Source: Rhinopithecimicrobium faecis
GTDB taxonomy: Bacteria; Bacteroidota; Bacteroidia; Sphingobacteriales; Sphingobacteriaceae
NCBI GenBank assembly: GCA_017942165.1
Contig: JAGKSB010000016.1
Coordinates: 1-64,000 of the forward strand
Length of the DNA: 64,000 bases
Direction: 5' to 3'
Shown here: positions 15,271 through 23,895 of the stretch, piece after piece
How the letters are laid out: each line of letters opens with the position of its first letter
Position numbering within the stretch: the first letter of the stretch is position 1
Notes under the pieces: model-generated
The model's input: only the letters and a program-made list of their open reading frames with translations
The model's database searches: none
Told to the model about the DNA's origin: nothing
Made by a program: the position numbers and the translations under genes

Positions 15271-17982
15271 ATGAAACTAACTAGCGTATCGTACTTTTTC
15301 ATCGTATTCTTTTCCCTGCTGTTTTTTAAAATTCAAGCGCAGGAACAGCAACTCTTTAGGGGTAAAATCGTTGATTATAAACAACAACCAATTTATTTGG
15401 CGACCATACATATGGAAGCCCTCGATCTTAAGACCACCTCTTCTATAGATGGTGAATTTACAGTGCGCTTCCCAAAAGGAATTACTTCCATTCAGATTCA
15501 AATTACCGTCGTCGGCAAGAAATCTATACAAGCGCAAGTTCAACCCAATAAACCGCAGAAATTTGTAACCCAAGATCTAAGCTACACCCTTTCGGAAGTG
15601 CATATACTTCCAGAAATAAAACGTACTAACGCCTCCAACTCCTCCATTGTCTTCAATGAAGAAGCCATACAAAGGTTGCAAGGGTTTAGTATTATGGATA
15701 TTTTAAATACCCTCCCCGGTAAAGCTTCTGTAGCACCTAATATTAACAGACCACAAACCGCCAACCTACGTGGTAATTTCTCCGAAGACTACGCTTTTAA
15801 CAACTCCCTAGGGGTCGCCGTAGTCATGGATGGCATACGCCTCTCCAATGACGCAAATATGCAAAGCCGCTCTGCCTCCCAATTTGGTATGCGAGGTTCT
15901 CTACTCGCAGGCGTAAATAATAGTAGTAGTGGTGATGTCGCTTTTCAAGGTATAGATCTGCGCGATATCCCCGTAGAAACCATTGAACGTGTAGAGATAA
16001 TTCAAGGAATAGCTTCTGCAGAATACGATGAATTAACTGATGGCGCAATCCTCATCGACCGTAAAGCTGGAAGAACACCCCTCTCCTTTACCACCAATGT
16101 AAATGGAGGATCCTCCAACTTCAGTTTGTCAAAGGGCACACAGCTATCGAAAAAATTAGGAGCCCTAAATATTGGTTTTAACTACGCCATTAGCAACCCC
16201 AATCCACGCGATAAGGTTAAACAATATAACCGTGTAACAGGCTCCCTAATGTGGTCCACTAAATTTTCTAGTCAAATCAGAAATACCTTCTCGCTAGATG
16301 TTTTTAAAACATTGGACCAAATGAAAATAGATCCCGACGATGCTAATAATGAAAGATCCTACAGCAAAGGGAATGGTATTCGCCTATCCAATCGCTTGAA
16401 TTGGAACGCCCAGCATCCCGTTGCTGAAAATATCTCATGGAGCATTTCCTACAGCCAAAGTAAACAAGAAACTTACAAACAATGGCTGCTCAATCAAACG
16501 CCCCGAGGATATGCCTATAAAGACACTACAGGTATCTATGAAGGGGTCGTCCTTGCTGGAAGATACCTCGCTGAGGAAGAAATAATCGGAAGCCCTATAA
16601 CGGCAGCGACCACGCTAAAAGCATCCACAAATTTCTCTACGGGCTCCCTCCTCCATGCCCTATCATATGGTCTCTCTATAAACTATTCGAATAATGGGGG
16701 AAAAGGAATTATTGCCGATCCTGATAAGCCTCGTTGGATAAATCAAAGTGGTCAGAATGCCCGCCCCTATTCTTTTGAGTATTTATACCCCCTATTAAAT
16801 TATGGCGCTTTTATAACGGATAATTTCACCTTGAAAATAGGGTCTAAAACATTACGCTCCAATTTAGGCCTACGCCTCGATCAGCAGAATGGCGCATGGT
16901 CCTTTCAGCCGCGCTTAAGCACGCAGCTGGAATGGAATAGCCATTGGAACTTTAAAGCAGCCTACGGTGTATCCTCTAAAAGCCCCACCATGGCACATAG
17001 ATACCCTGCGCCAACATTCTTAGATATCCCTCTTATATTAGCTTTTAACAGCGAGGATGCCCTATATTTAGTATATACTGAAAAGTTCATCGCCGACAAC
17101 AGTAAATTAAAACCCGCAAAATCCAGTCAATTTGAATTCGGCATTAACTACAAAGACAGCTTTATAGCTAGCTCTTTAACGGTCTATACAAAGCATAACC
17201 GTGGGGGATTCTCAAGCAGTAAGCAGTATAAGAATTTCTTCCTTCCTGACTATAGCTATGCCTACGATGAGCAGCGTAAAAAAATTGTATATGAGCAGGC
17301 TGGAACTTTTACAAACTATGCCTCCTATGGGAATTATGCCATAGAAAATATCCAAAACTCTGCTACTGTAGGGGTTGACTGGATGCTGAGCACAAAAAAA
17401 ATAAATGCCCTTCAGACTAGCTTTACGGTAAGCCACTCACTTAGCAGTAGTAAGGAGGATTTAAAGCGCCTAGAAGTCACTTACATAGCCACGCCAATAA
17501 CGGTAGATGGCAAGCAGATTTCTCACCTGCTCTTTCCGCCAAGTAGCAACGACAGAATCACCAATTTCATGAGTAAAGTAGGCACATCAACGCATATCCC
17601 ACAACTAGGATTTGTCGTTTCTACAAATCTGGACTTATTCTGGTTTACAAAATCCGCGAGTAACTTTGACCAGAAGATGCAGCAAGCTGTAGGATACATC
17701 GATAATCAGGGAATTAGCGGCTTCTTCACTCAGCAGACAGCAACTATTCCTGTGCGTGATTTATCCCTTATAGCTAATAGAAGGAAAATGGTTTACGCCT
17801 GCTTAAACCTATCTGTAGCCAAGGAAATAAAGAAGCACTTACGCATCGCCGTCTCCGCCTATAATGTACTAAATATTCAACCTGAACAGCGCATTTACAG
17901 CACATCAAATACGGAAGATTACATAATATCCACCTACAATGCTCCCTTAAGTATTACAGGAGGACTAACTTATAAATTTTAA
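15271..17982 (+). CDS. TonB-dependent outer-membrane receptor
   Basis: 903 residues. A signal peptide (to about residue 24, ending QAQ) precedes a carboxypeptidase-regulatory-like domain at about 28-110 (RGKIVDYKQQPIYLATIHME), then a plug domain at about 125-265 (SIMDILNTLPGKAS, VAVVMDGIRLSND, VETIERVEIIQGIASAEYDE) and a 22-strand-type barrel ending GGLTYKF. It lacks the SusC VVVVGYG signature, so it is a non-SusC TonB receptor; these import chelated metals, cofactors or other small ligands. It is the first gene of a three-gene operon with a DUF4876 lipoprotein (gap 12 nt) and an outer-membrane barrel protein. The ligand is unknown. Confidence 0.93.
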   Translation: MKLTSVSYFFIVFFSLLFFKIQAQEQQLFRGKIVDYKQQPIYLATIHMEALDLKTTSSIDGEFTVRFPKGITSIQIQITVVGKKSIQAQVQPNKPQKFVTQDLSYTLSEVHILPEIKRTNASNSSIVFNEEAIQRLQGFSIMDILNTLPGKASVAPNINRPQTANLRGNFSEDYAFNNSLGVAVVMDGIRLSNDANMQSRSASQFGMRGSLLAGVNNSSSGDVAFQGIDLRDIPVETIERVEIIQGIASAEYDELTDGAILIDRKAGRTPLSFTTNVNGGSSNFSLSKGTQLSKKLGALNIGFNYAISNPNPRDKVKQYNRVTGSLMWSTKFSSQIRNTFSLDVFKTLDQMKIDPDDANNERSYSKGNGIRLSNRLNWNAQHPVAENISWSISYSQSKQETYKQWLLNQTPRGYAYKDTTGIYEGVVLAGRYLAEEEIIGSPITAATTLKASTNFSTGSLLHALSYGLSINYSNNGGKGIIADPDKPRWINQSGQNARPYSFEYLYPLLNYGAFITDNFTLKIGSKTLRSNLGLRLDQQNGAWSFQPRLSTQLEWNSHWNFKAAYGVSSKSPTMAHRYPAPTFLDIPLILAFNSEDALYLVYTEKFIADNSKLKPAKSSQFEFGINYKDSFIASSLTVYTKHNRGGFSSSKQYKNFFLPDYSYAYDEQRKKIVYEQAGTFTNYASYGNYAIENIQNSATVGVDWMLSTKKINALQTSFTVSHSLSSSKEDLKRLEVTYIATPITVDGKQISHLLFPPSSNDRITNFMSKVGTSTHIPQLGFVVSTNLDLFWFTKSASNFDQKMQQAVGYIDNQGISGFFTQQTATIPVRDLSLIANRRKMVYACLNLSVAKEIKKHLRIAVSAYNVLNIQPEQRIYSTSNTEDYIISTYNAPLSITGGLTYKF

Positions 17983-17994
17983 ATTTTAAATACT

Positions 17995-19353
17995 ATGACT
18001 AGAAAAATTACTTTTCTCCTAGCGTTATTTATAACGTTATTTACTGCCTGCAAAAAGAATGACAATGTTACTCAACCTATTGATATATCCTTTCAATTGG
18101 CAGTTGATCCTGCGGTAATAAGTTTTAAGCTCCCGTACCAACAAGCTTCTGTAACGCTAATTAACAAGATTAATAATGAAAGATATACGGCCAAGCCTAC
18201 AGATAAAGGGCTGGTAAGCTTTGAAGACCTTGCTCCAGGAACATACTCCCTTAACGTGTCGCTAACACTAACAGCGGCAGAGTTTACAACCTTAAGTGGC
18301 ATCTACCGTGATAAAGACTTCCTCTTGAACCATACCATGGACAATCAATCTTTTCAATCTAGCAGCAACCAGACAATACAATTGACAACCTCGGAAGCTA
18401 TTGGAGATTGGGTGATAAAACAAATATACTACGCCAGCTCTGACACTAAAAATGGCGCTGTTGTAAGAGACTTTTTCTATGAGATATATAATAACGCTAC
18501 GACGACACGCTATGCGGATAGCCTATGTATAGCCACCGTATTCGGTAAAAGAAATAACAATACTGGAGACTATCTATTAAGCAACCTGCAGTTTGACTGG
18601 TCTAAGTCGTTAAATATGGCCGTTTCTGGTGATGCCAATACGGAGTATGTCTACGCAAACTCCATCTTTATGATTCCCAGTGATGCAACGGGAAGACGCT
18701 ACCCTGTAGCACCAGGAAAAAGTATTGTTATCGCTCAGACAGCTATTGACCACACGAAACCTTACACATTAAATTCTGGAAAGACGCAAGAAATTGCTGA
18801 CGCCACACTGACGGTAGATTTAAGTAAAGCTGATTTTGAGGTTAATCTATACCCCTATGAACAGAAAATACAACCCGGAAGAACCAAAAATGCTTCTGAC
18901 GTGGACAATCCTTCTGTGACTGACATGGAAACAATTTACGCTATAGGTATGCGCGATTTAATACTAAACCCACAGGGACAGGAATCTTATGCCCTATTTA
19001 AAGGTTCTGCGCAAACAATAGAAAATATTAAATATTATGCTGTACCAACGGTAAGAACAATCACGGCAAACACCAATTTATATCCGCAGATTCCTGTATC
19101 ACAAATTTTGGATGCTGTAGAAGTTGCTGCTATCATCGAAAAGGACAAAGCGCCAAGACGCCTACCTCAACGTTTAGACGCCGGATCCGCGTCTGTGACT
19201 GGTGGACCATACTCCAGCCAATCCATCGTACGTAAAACAAAACAAGTAATTAATGGTCGCCGTATTCTAATGGATACCAACAACTCAAATAACGACTTTG
19301 GGGTACTATTAAAAGCGGACCCTTCAAAAGGTGCTAACTCTTTTATTGACTAA
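17995..19353 (+). CDS. DUF4876-type surface lipoprotein
   Basis: 452 residues. Lipobox FTAC (Cys19). The N-terminal about 25-115 is Ig-like (YQQASVTLINKINNERY, LVSFEDLAPGTYSLNVSL). From about 135 the DUF4876 core appears, with VIKQIYYASSDTKNG and VRDFFYEIYNNATTTRYADS leading into YLLSNLQFDW. DUF4876 proteins recur beside TonB receptors and DUF6850 barrels. By position it probably works as a surface partner of the TonB receptor, but the ligand is not known. Its stop overlaps the next start by one base (TAATG at 19351-19355), implying translational coupling. Confidence 0.8.
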   Translation: MTRKITFLLALFITLFTACKKNDNVTQPIDISFQLAVDPAVISFKLPYQQASVTLINKINNERYTAKPTDKGLVSFEDLAPGTYSLNVSLTLTAAEFTTLSGIYRDKDFLLNHTMDNQSFQSSSNQTIQLTTSEAIGDWVIKQIYYASSDTKNGAVVRDFFYEIYNNATTTRYADSLCIATVFGKRNNNTGDYLLSNLQFDWSKSLNMAVSGDANTEYVYANSIFMIPSDATGRRYPVAPGKSIVIAQTAIDHTKPYTLNSGKTQEIADATLTVDLSKADFEVNLYPYEQKIQPGRTKNASDVDNPSVTDMETIYAIGMRDLILNPQGQESYALFKGSAQTIENIKYYAVPTVRTITANTNLYPQIPVSQILDAVEVAAIIEKDKAPRRLPQRLDAGSASVTGGPYSSQSIVRKTKQVINGRRILMDTNNSNNDFGVLLKADPSKGANSFID

Positions 19354-20891
19354 TGACAAGCAAACAACTCCTTGTACTACTATGTTTCTTTCCCCTGCTG
19401 CTCTGCGCGCAAGAGGGGAAAGATTCCTTGTATATCAACCCTATCAAACAGGCATTTACACAAGAAAATTTCCTGCAACACACCTTTTTTAAGGAGGCCA
19501 ATTTCGGCGCTGTCGCAGTGGGGTATTCTGCTGAAAATGGGGATCTAAGATTATCCAATAAAGCTTTTACTAAGCAAGATTTCTCCTTTTATACCTATGG
19601 GTTTAATACCATCGGGAAAACGAAGATATCGGGTGATTTCCTATTCGACAAGCAGTTTGAAGATTCCTTAGCCAATAGCCTCAACAATACGATTGACCAC
19701 TGGTCCCCAATGAATTATTATGCGACAAAAGCAGGAACCTACGAACGCCAAAATTATCGCGCCAACGTAACAATATCCCAAGCTGTCACTGCGCATCTCC
19801 GCCCTTTTATAAATGTCCTTTATCATAAACATTGGTCCACAGGATCGGTAGACCCCAGGTTGGAAAGCAATAAATTTGTCCTTAAATATAACCCCGGAGT
19901 AGCTTTTGAAAAGAATCAATGGGCATCATCGGTGAAATTAATTCTCGGAAAAAGCTATGAAAGACAGGATCTAACATTTAAAAATATCAGCTTTAAGGAA
20001 AGTTTACTTTTTCCCGAACGCATTGCATACCTCAATCTAGGCTACGGCTATATCAGTATTAAAGATACCAGCCATTTTAGAAAATTCACAAACCATATCG
20101 GTGGGGAATTTAGCCTTGCAAAGCGTGGGCAGCAGGATGAGATTTACCTCCAAGGAAGCTTAGAAAGATCCAAAGAAGAGCTATCCCATGATGTCAGATC
20201 GAGAAAAGAATATACCGTCCGCAGCCGCTATATCGAGCAAAATATCCTGGCAAAGTTCACCTGGATACATACCTATGATCAAGCACTACAGGCTGTAAAG
20301 GTAGATTTTGAAAAAATACATGGCTATGACGGAAACAATTTATTTTCCAGTAACCTGAATACCGTAAACTACAACGTCGATGTGCAACAAATAGGCTTTT
20401 CATATCAATGGAACTCCCTAAGAGCGAAGCCGATAAACTATGATTTCGGCCTGCAGCTAGGCCTTCAATCAATCAACCGAAGCGACTATGCATCGTACAC
20501 TGCTGTGGAAAATAATTTCCTTCATGTAAAGCCCAATTTTTCCGTTAGATTTAAAGCCGCCAACCAAGATAATCTTCAGCTTAGCGTAGCTCCTATGCTC
20601 CGAAAATCCGTTCATTCAAGTCTTTCACTCTCGGAAAACAGTATAAATACATTTTCCAAAAATGTCGTAATCCCTGACTATGCCTTTTATGCGACAGACC
20701 TATTTGGTGGCGATCTTAAAGCGCAATATCTAACAAAACGAATCTCAGCAAACTTCTTAATTGGTATAGCCTATGAAATAAATTATATGAAAGCGCTAAA
20801 TAAGGAAACGCAATATTATTACACACAAGCACTGGACTTTCATGGTAAGTCAAGAATTCAGCAGCGCCTAAGTCTTCAGCTTTATTTATAA
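19353..20891 (+). CDS. DUF6850-type outer-membrane beta-barrel protein
   Basis: 512 residues. Signal peptide MTSKQLLVLLCFFPLLLCAQ, then alternating amphipathic strands to a C-terminal aromatic/hydrophobic end (RLSLQLYL), the hallmark of an outer-membrane barrel. Strands such as FLFDKQFEDSLANSL and ATKAGTYERQNYRANV are rich in Tyr/Phe and Asn. Its place after TonB and DUF4876 genes identifies it as the DUF6850 family. The start codon overlaps the previous stop by one base. The barrel could be a second channel or a structural partner of the receptor; no role has been established that I know of. Confidence 0.75.
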   Translation: MTSKQLLVLLCFFPLLLCAQEGKDSLYINPIKQAFTQENFLQHTFFKEANFGAVAVGYSAENGDLRLSNKAFTKQDFSFYTYGFNTIGKTKISGDFLFDKQFEDSLANSLNNTIDHWSPMNYYATKAGTYERQNYRANVTISQAVTAHLRPFINVLYHKHWSTGSVDPRLESNKFVLKYNPGVAFEKNQWASSVKLILGKSYERQDLTFKNISFKESLLFPERIAYLNLGYGYISIKDTSHFRKFTNHIGGEFSLAKRGQQDEIYLQGSLERSKEELSHDVRSRKEYTVRSRYIEQNILAKFTWIHTYDQALQAVKVDFEKIHGYDGNNLFSSNLNTVNYNVDVQQIGFSYQWNSLRAKPINYDFGLQLGLQSINRSDYASYTAVENNFLHVKPNFSVRFKAANQDNLQLSVAPMLRKSVHSSLSLSENSINTFSKNVVIPDYAFYATDLFGGDLKAQYLTKRISANFLIGIAYEINYMKALNKETQYYYTQALDFHGKSRIQQRLSLQLYL

Positions 20892-21059
20892 TTAATCGCT
20901 GATAGCCATTTATTTAAGTGCCCCATAATTGTTATGTAAATTCTGCTCGGCATTTATATTGCATGCATGTGAATAATTTTTTGCCCCAAAATTAAACTTA
21001 AAGTTTTAACTTGCGAACCTTGTGCTTATTTTTTTCACAGAAACAAGTAATATTAAGCT

Positions 21060-21965
21060 ATGAAATCAAATGAATTATTAAAAGGGTTAGTCCTAGTTGC
21101 TGTAGGGGCTTCCAGTTATGGGATGCTAGCCACATTTGTCAAACTTTCCTATCAAGAAGGATTTACAACCCCTGAGGTAGCGTTAGCGCAGCTAAGCATA
21201 GGTTTGATTGTAATGTGGTGTATCACGCTGTTTAAGGAAAGGTCTACAAAAGACAATACTGAAACCTCCGTAATAACGAAGGCCGAAAAAGGTGACGTCC
21301 TTAAGCTTATTCTCTTTGGAACGTCCCTGGGATTGACAACTCTATTCTACTATTCTGCTGTTAAATATGTAAGTATTTCAATCGCCATTGTCCTATTGAT
21401 GCAGACGACCTGGATTTCCGTAGTCCTAGAATCATTGATACAGAAAAAATTTCCCAGCTTACAAAAAATTATTGCTGTAATATTAGTACTTGTAGGTACG
21501 GTATTGACGACAAACATCTTGGGTAAAGATTTAGCATTAGACTTTCGTGGATTAATCTTCGGCCTCTTGGCGGCTCTCTCATTTACGATGACAATGTTTA
21601 CTTCCAATAAAGTTGCCACCTATTTAACTCCTTATAGAAAAGGATCGTTGATGCTTACGGGTGGATTTATTACCATCGTAATTTTCTGCCTATTTTCTTA
21701 TAATGGAAGTTTTAATTTCGGAATTTTTGGAAAATGGGGCATTATATTAGCCCTATTTGGCACCATCATTCCCCCACTAACCTTTAACGCAGGATTTCCA
21801 AAAATTGGCTTAGGTCTAGGTTCCATCGTTTCAGCGATGGAATTGCCGGTATCTATTTTTATGGCTTATTTGCTATTGGGCGAACAAGTTATCGGTGTTC
21901 AAATAGTCGGCATTGTGTTAATTCTCCTAGCGGTTATATTGATGAATATAAAGCTTAAAAAATAG
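21060..21965 (+). CDS. EamA/DMT-family membrane transporter
   Basis: 301 residues with ten predicted helices arranged as two EamA repeats (about 8-150 and 165-298), the drug/metabolite transporter plan. Typical blocks include the N-terminal VLVAVGASSYGMLATFVKLS and the C-terminal repeat AMELPVSIFMAYLLLGEQ followed by VIGVQIVGIVLILLAVIL. DMT proteins usually export small metabolites or amino acids from the cytoplasm; the substrate cannot be told. It is a single gene with its own terminator. Confidence 0.9.
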   Translation: MKSNELLKGLVLVAVGASSYGMLATFVKLSYQEGFTTPEVALAQLSIGLIVMWCITLFKERSTKDNTETSVITKAEKGDVLKLILFGTSLGLTTLFYYSAVKYVSISIAIVLLMQTTWISVVLESLIQKKFPSLQKIIAVILVLVGTVLTTNILGKDLALDFRGLIFGLLAALSFTMTMFTSNKVATYLTPYRKGSLMLTGGFITIVIFCLFSYNGSFNFGIFGKWGIILALFGTIIPPLTFNAGFPKIGLGLGSIVSAMELPVSIFMAYLLLGEQVIGVQIVGIVLILLAVILMNIKLKK

Positions 21966-21980
21966 CGATACCTCCTGCGA

Positions 21981-22020
21981 ATAGGCAAAATCCTTCTTAA
22001 GGATAGCGGATTTTGCCTAT
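21981..22020 (+). terminator. Terminator after the EamA transporter gene
   Basis: A perfect 13-bp inverted repeat (21981-21993 with 22008-22020) enclosing a 14-nt loop, 15 nt past the stop; the distal T tract is short. Confidence 0.65.
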
Positions 22021-22151
22021 TTACCAGAAAATAACAGTAAGAAATTCAAGTTTAGAAAAGTCCGAATTACATATAAAATTTCAATTAAATCAAAATAAGA
22101 CATTTATTTTGTAACATTTATTCAAATTTTTGTAATTAAAAGAATTTACTG

Positions 22152-22182
22152 TTTGCATAGCTTAATAGTTTTTATACATTTG
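22152..22182 (+). promoter_or_regulatory. Strong Bacteroidota-type promoter for the repeat-bearing gene
   Basis: TTTG at 22152-22155 and TACATTTG at 22175-22182, a perfect TAnnTTTG, spaced by exactly 19 nt. The gene starts at 22190, so the leader is very short. Confidence 0.7.
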
Positions 22183-22189
22183 GCTCGGT

Positions 22190-22699
22190 ATGGAAATAAT
22201 TCGTAGATATGTACACTTGGTAGCTTATGCCCTCCTAATTTGTTTGGGATGGTCATATGGCCCCATAGAACGGTATATAGCTCCGGATGCAAATTCAAAA
22301 CTCCATTTCTCCATCGGAGCGCCAACACAAGAGTCAACTACAGCAAACTCCACAGCACAAAACTCCACAACACTAAACTCCACAGCACTAAACTCCACAA
22401 CACTAAACTCCACAACACAACATCAACATCAGCATAGAATTATTCATAAATCCTTCGATCAGCAGGCGGATAATTACAATGCTTATCTTTCTGAAAGTGA
22501 TGGTGAAGCAGAGGATGCTATTCATAATAGCGTACCACAAAAATATCCTGGAATCGCACTCAGCTTTGTAGATGCCATACCTACGATATGTTATGAAGTG
22601 CTATTTAGCAGCAAAATCGCGCGTATACTAGCGCATGCTGCGAACCTTAAATCCCCAACAAACGAACTTTACCTCTTTTTCAAGGTCTTTAGACTGTGA
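22190..22699 (+). CDS. Repeat-bearing protein of unknown function ahead of the RND efflux operon
   Basis: 169 residues. An N-terminal hydrophobic segment (HLVAYALLICLGWSYG, about 8-23) may be an uncleaved anchor or signal. Residues 53-77 are five copies of the pentapeptide NST[AT][QL], followed by a His/Gln run (HQHQH). The C-terminal half (about 110-169) looks like a globular or amphipathic part (GIALSFVDAIPTICYEVLFS). I recognise no family. It has a near-perfect promoter and lies 96 nt upstream of the efflux adaptor, with a weak hairpin in between, so it may be read together with the pump genes. It is the only protein here built around a perfect tandem repeat. Confidence 0.6.
   Translation: MEIIRRYVHLVAYALLICLGWSYGPIERYIAPDANSKLHFSIGAPTQESTTANSTAQNSTTLNSTALNSTTLNSTTQHQHQHRIIHKSFDQQADNYNAYLSESDGEAEDAIHNSVPQKYPGIALSFVDAIPTICYEVLFSSKIARILAHAANLKSPTNELYLFFKVFRL
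22346..22420 (+). repeat. Five tandem 15-bp repeats inside a coding region
   Basis: Five consecutive 15-nt units (AACTCCACARCACWA pattern) at 22346, 22361, 22376, 22391 and 22406, differing only at two positions. The unit is a multiple of three, so gain or loss of copies would keep the reading frame. Confidence 0.95.
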
Positions 22700-22744
22700 T
22701 CCATTAATTTTTTACTGAAAAATACCCCTCTTTTTCCTTCAACC

Positions 22745-22779
22745 TAGGAAGAAAGGATTCCTATTAGTCATTTTTTTTA
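22745..22779 (+). terminator. Weak terminator or attenuator-like hairpin before the efflux genes
   Basis: A 6-bp stem (22745-22750 with 22758-22763), a 7-nt loop and, 7 nt on, a run of nine T residues. It lies 17 nt before the RND adaptor start and could partly terminate transcripts of the preceding gene. The stem is short, so confidence is low. Confidence 0.35.
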
Positions 22780-22795
22780 AAAATTATAAAATATC

Positions 22796-23881
22796 ATGGT
22801 CAAGAAAATTTTCCTATATGCTAGCCTATGCTTTTTAACGCTCGCTGTAAGCTGCCAATCTGAAAAAAAAGAAAAAAAAGAAGAAGCAGTTTTTAATAGC
22901 ACATCCCCTATTGTTGAAGATACAACGGTTACCAAGGATTATGTGGCACAGATACGCTCCATCAATCATATTGAGCTACGCTCCCAAGAAAAAGGTTATA
23001 TCGAAAAGATCTTTGTGGATGAAGGGCAGTTTGTAAAACAAGGTCAACTACTCCTAAAAATACAGTCTAACTTATACCAATCGGATGTAAACCGGGCGAA
23101 TGCTGAGGTAGAGGTCGCTGCCATAGAATACCAAAATACCAAAAATCTGTCTGACAAAGATATTGTCGCTCCTCAAGAAACTGCCGTCGCTAAGGCACGC
23201 TATAACAAAGCGCGAGCGGAACTCGCAGCCATGCATACACATCTCGGATTTACAGAAATAAGAGCCCCATTTTCCGGAATTGTAGGGAAGCTGCATGTCC
23301 GTAAAGGAAGCTTGGTGGATGATGGCGAACTAATTACAGAGCTTTCCGACAACTCCAAAATGTGGGTATACTTCAATGTACCGGAAGCTGAATACCTCAA
23401 TCAAATGCAGGATCAACAGGCAGGAAAGAAGCTACATGTAAGCCTACGCATGGCTAATGGTGTGTTCTTTGACCAAGAAGGTATTGTGGAAACAATAGAA
23501 TCTGATTTCAATAATGAAACTGGAAATATCGCCTATAGAGCGACTTTTGCAAACCCCAAAAGCTTGTTAAGATATGGGCAAACGGGAAATATTGTAATCA
23601 CCTCACCCTATAAAAATGCCCTTATGATTCCTCAGAAAGCAACTTTTGAAGAGCTCGAAAAAAAATATGTCTATGTAATCACAAAAGATCATGTTGTAAA
23701 AGCTAGAGAAATAAAAATCGCTGCCGAACTACCCCATATTTATATCGTTGCTGAAGGCATTACAAAAGAGGATCACATCTTGTTGAATGGCCTCCGCATG
23801 GTACAAGAAAATCAAAAAATAGCCGTCAAATTCCAAGACCCTAAGAAGGTAATGTCCAACTTAGATCTTTATGCAGAATAA
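22796..23881 (+). CDS. RND efflux periplasmic adaptor (membrane fusion protein)
   Basis: 361 residues. Lipoprotein signal with Cys20 (AVSC), then a charged linker. The hairpin/lipoyl region is visible: RSINHIELRSQEKGYIEKIF with VDEGQFVKQGQLLLKIQS (about 45-90), a coiled-coil hairpin (YQSDVNRANAEVEVAAIEYQ), and the second half-motif HLGFTEIRAPFSGIVGKLHV. The beta-barrel domain (SRRVY/YNVPEAEYLN-type strands) and a membrane-proximal part (PYKNALMIPQKATFEE) follow. It links the inner-membrane pump to the outer-membrane channel. The adaptor, pump and channel genes form one operon (gap to the pump 14 nt). Confidence 0.93.
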   Translation: MVKKIFLYASLCFLTLAVSCQSEKKEKKEEAVFNSTSPIVEDTTVTKDYVAQIRSINHIELRSQEKGYIEKIFVDEGQFVKQGQLLLKIQSNLYQSDVNRANAEVEVAAIEYQNTKNLSDKDIVAPQETAVAKARYNKARAELAAMHTHLGFTEIRAPFSGIVGKLHVRKGSLVDDGELITELSDNSKMWVYFNVPEAEYLNQMQDQQAGKKLHVSLRMANGVFFDQEGIVETIESDFNNETGNIAYRATFANPKSLLRYGQTGNIVITSPYKNALMIPQKATFEELEKKYVYVITKDHVVKAREIKIAAELPHIYIVAEGITKEDHILLNGLRMVQENQKIAVKFQDPKKVMSNLDLYAE

Positions 23882-23895
23882 TAAATAGCAGCATC

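Noticed and set aside
22346..22420. Tandem 15-bp array considered as a CRISPR or as N-glycosylation sequons
   Set aside because: There are no spacers and units abut, so it is not CRISPR. NST is a eukaryote/Campylobacter-type sequon, while Bacteroidota general O-glycosylation uses a D-S/T motif, so no glycosylation claim is made.
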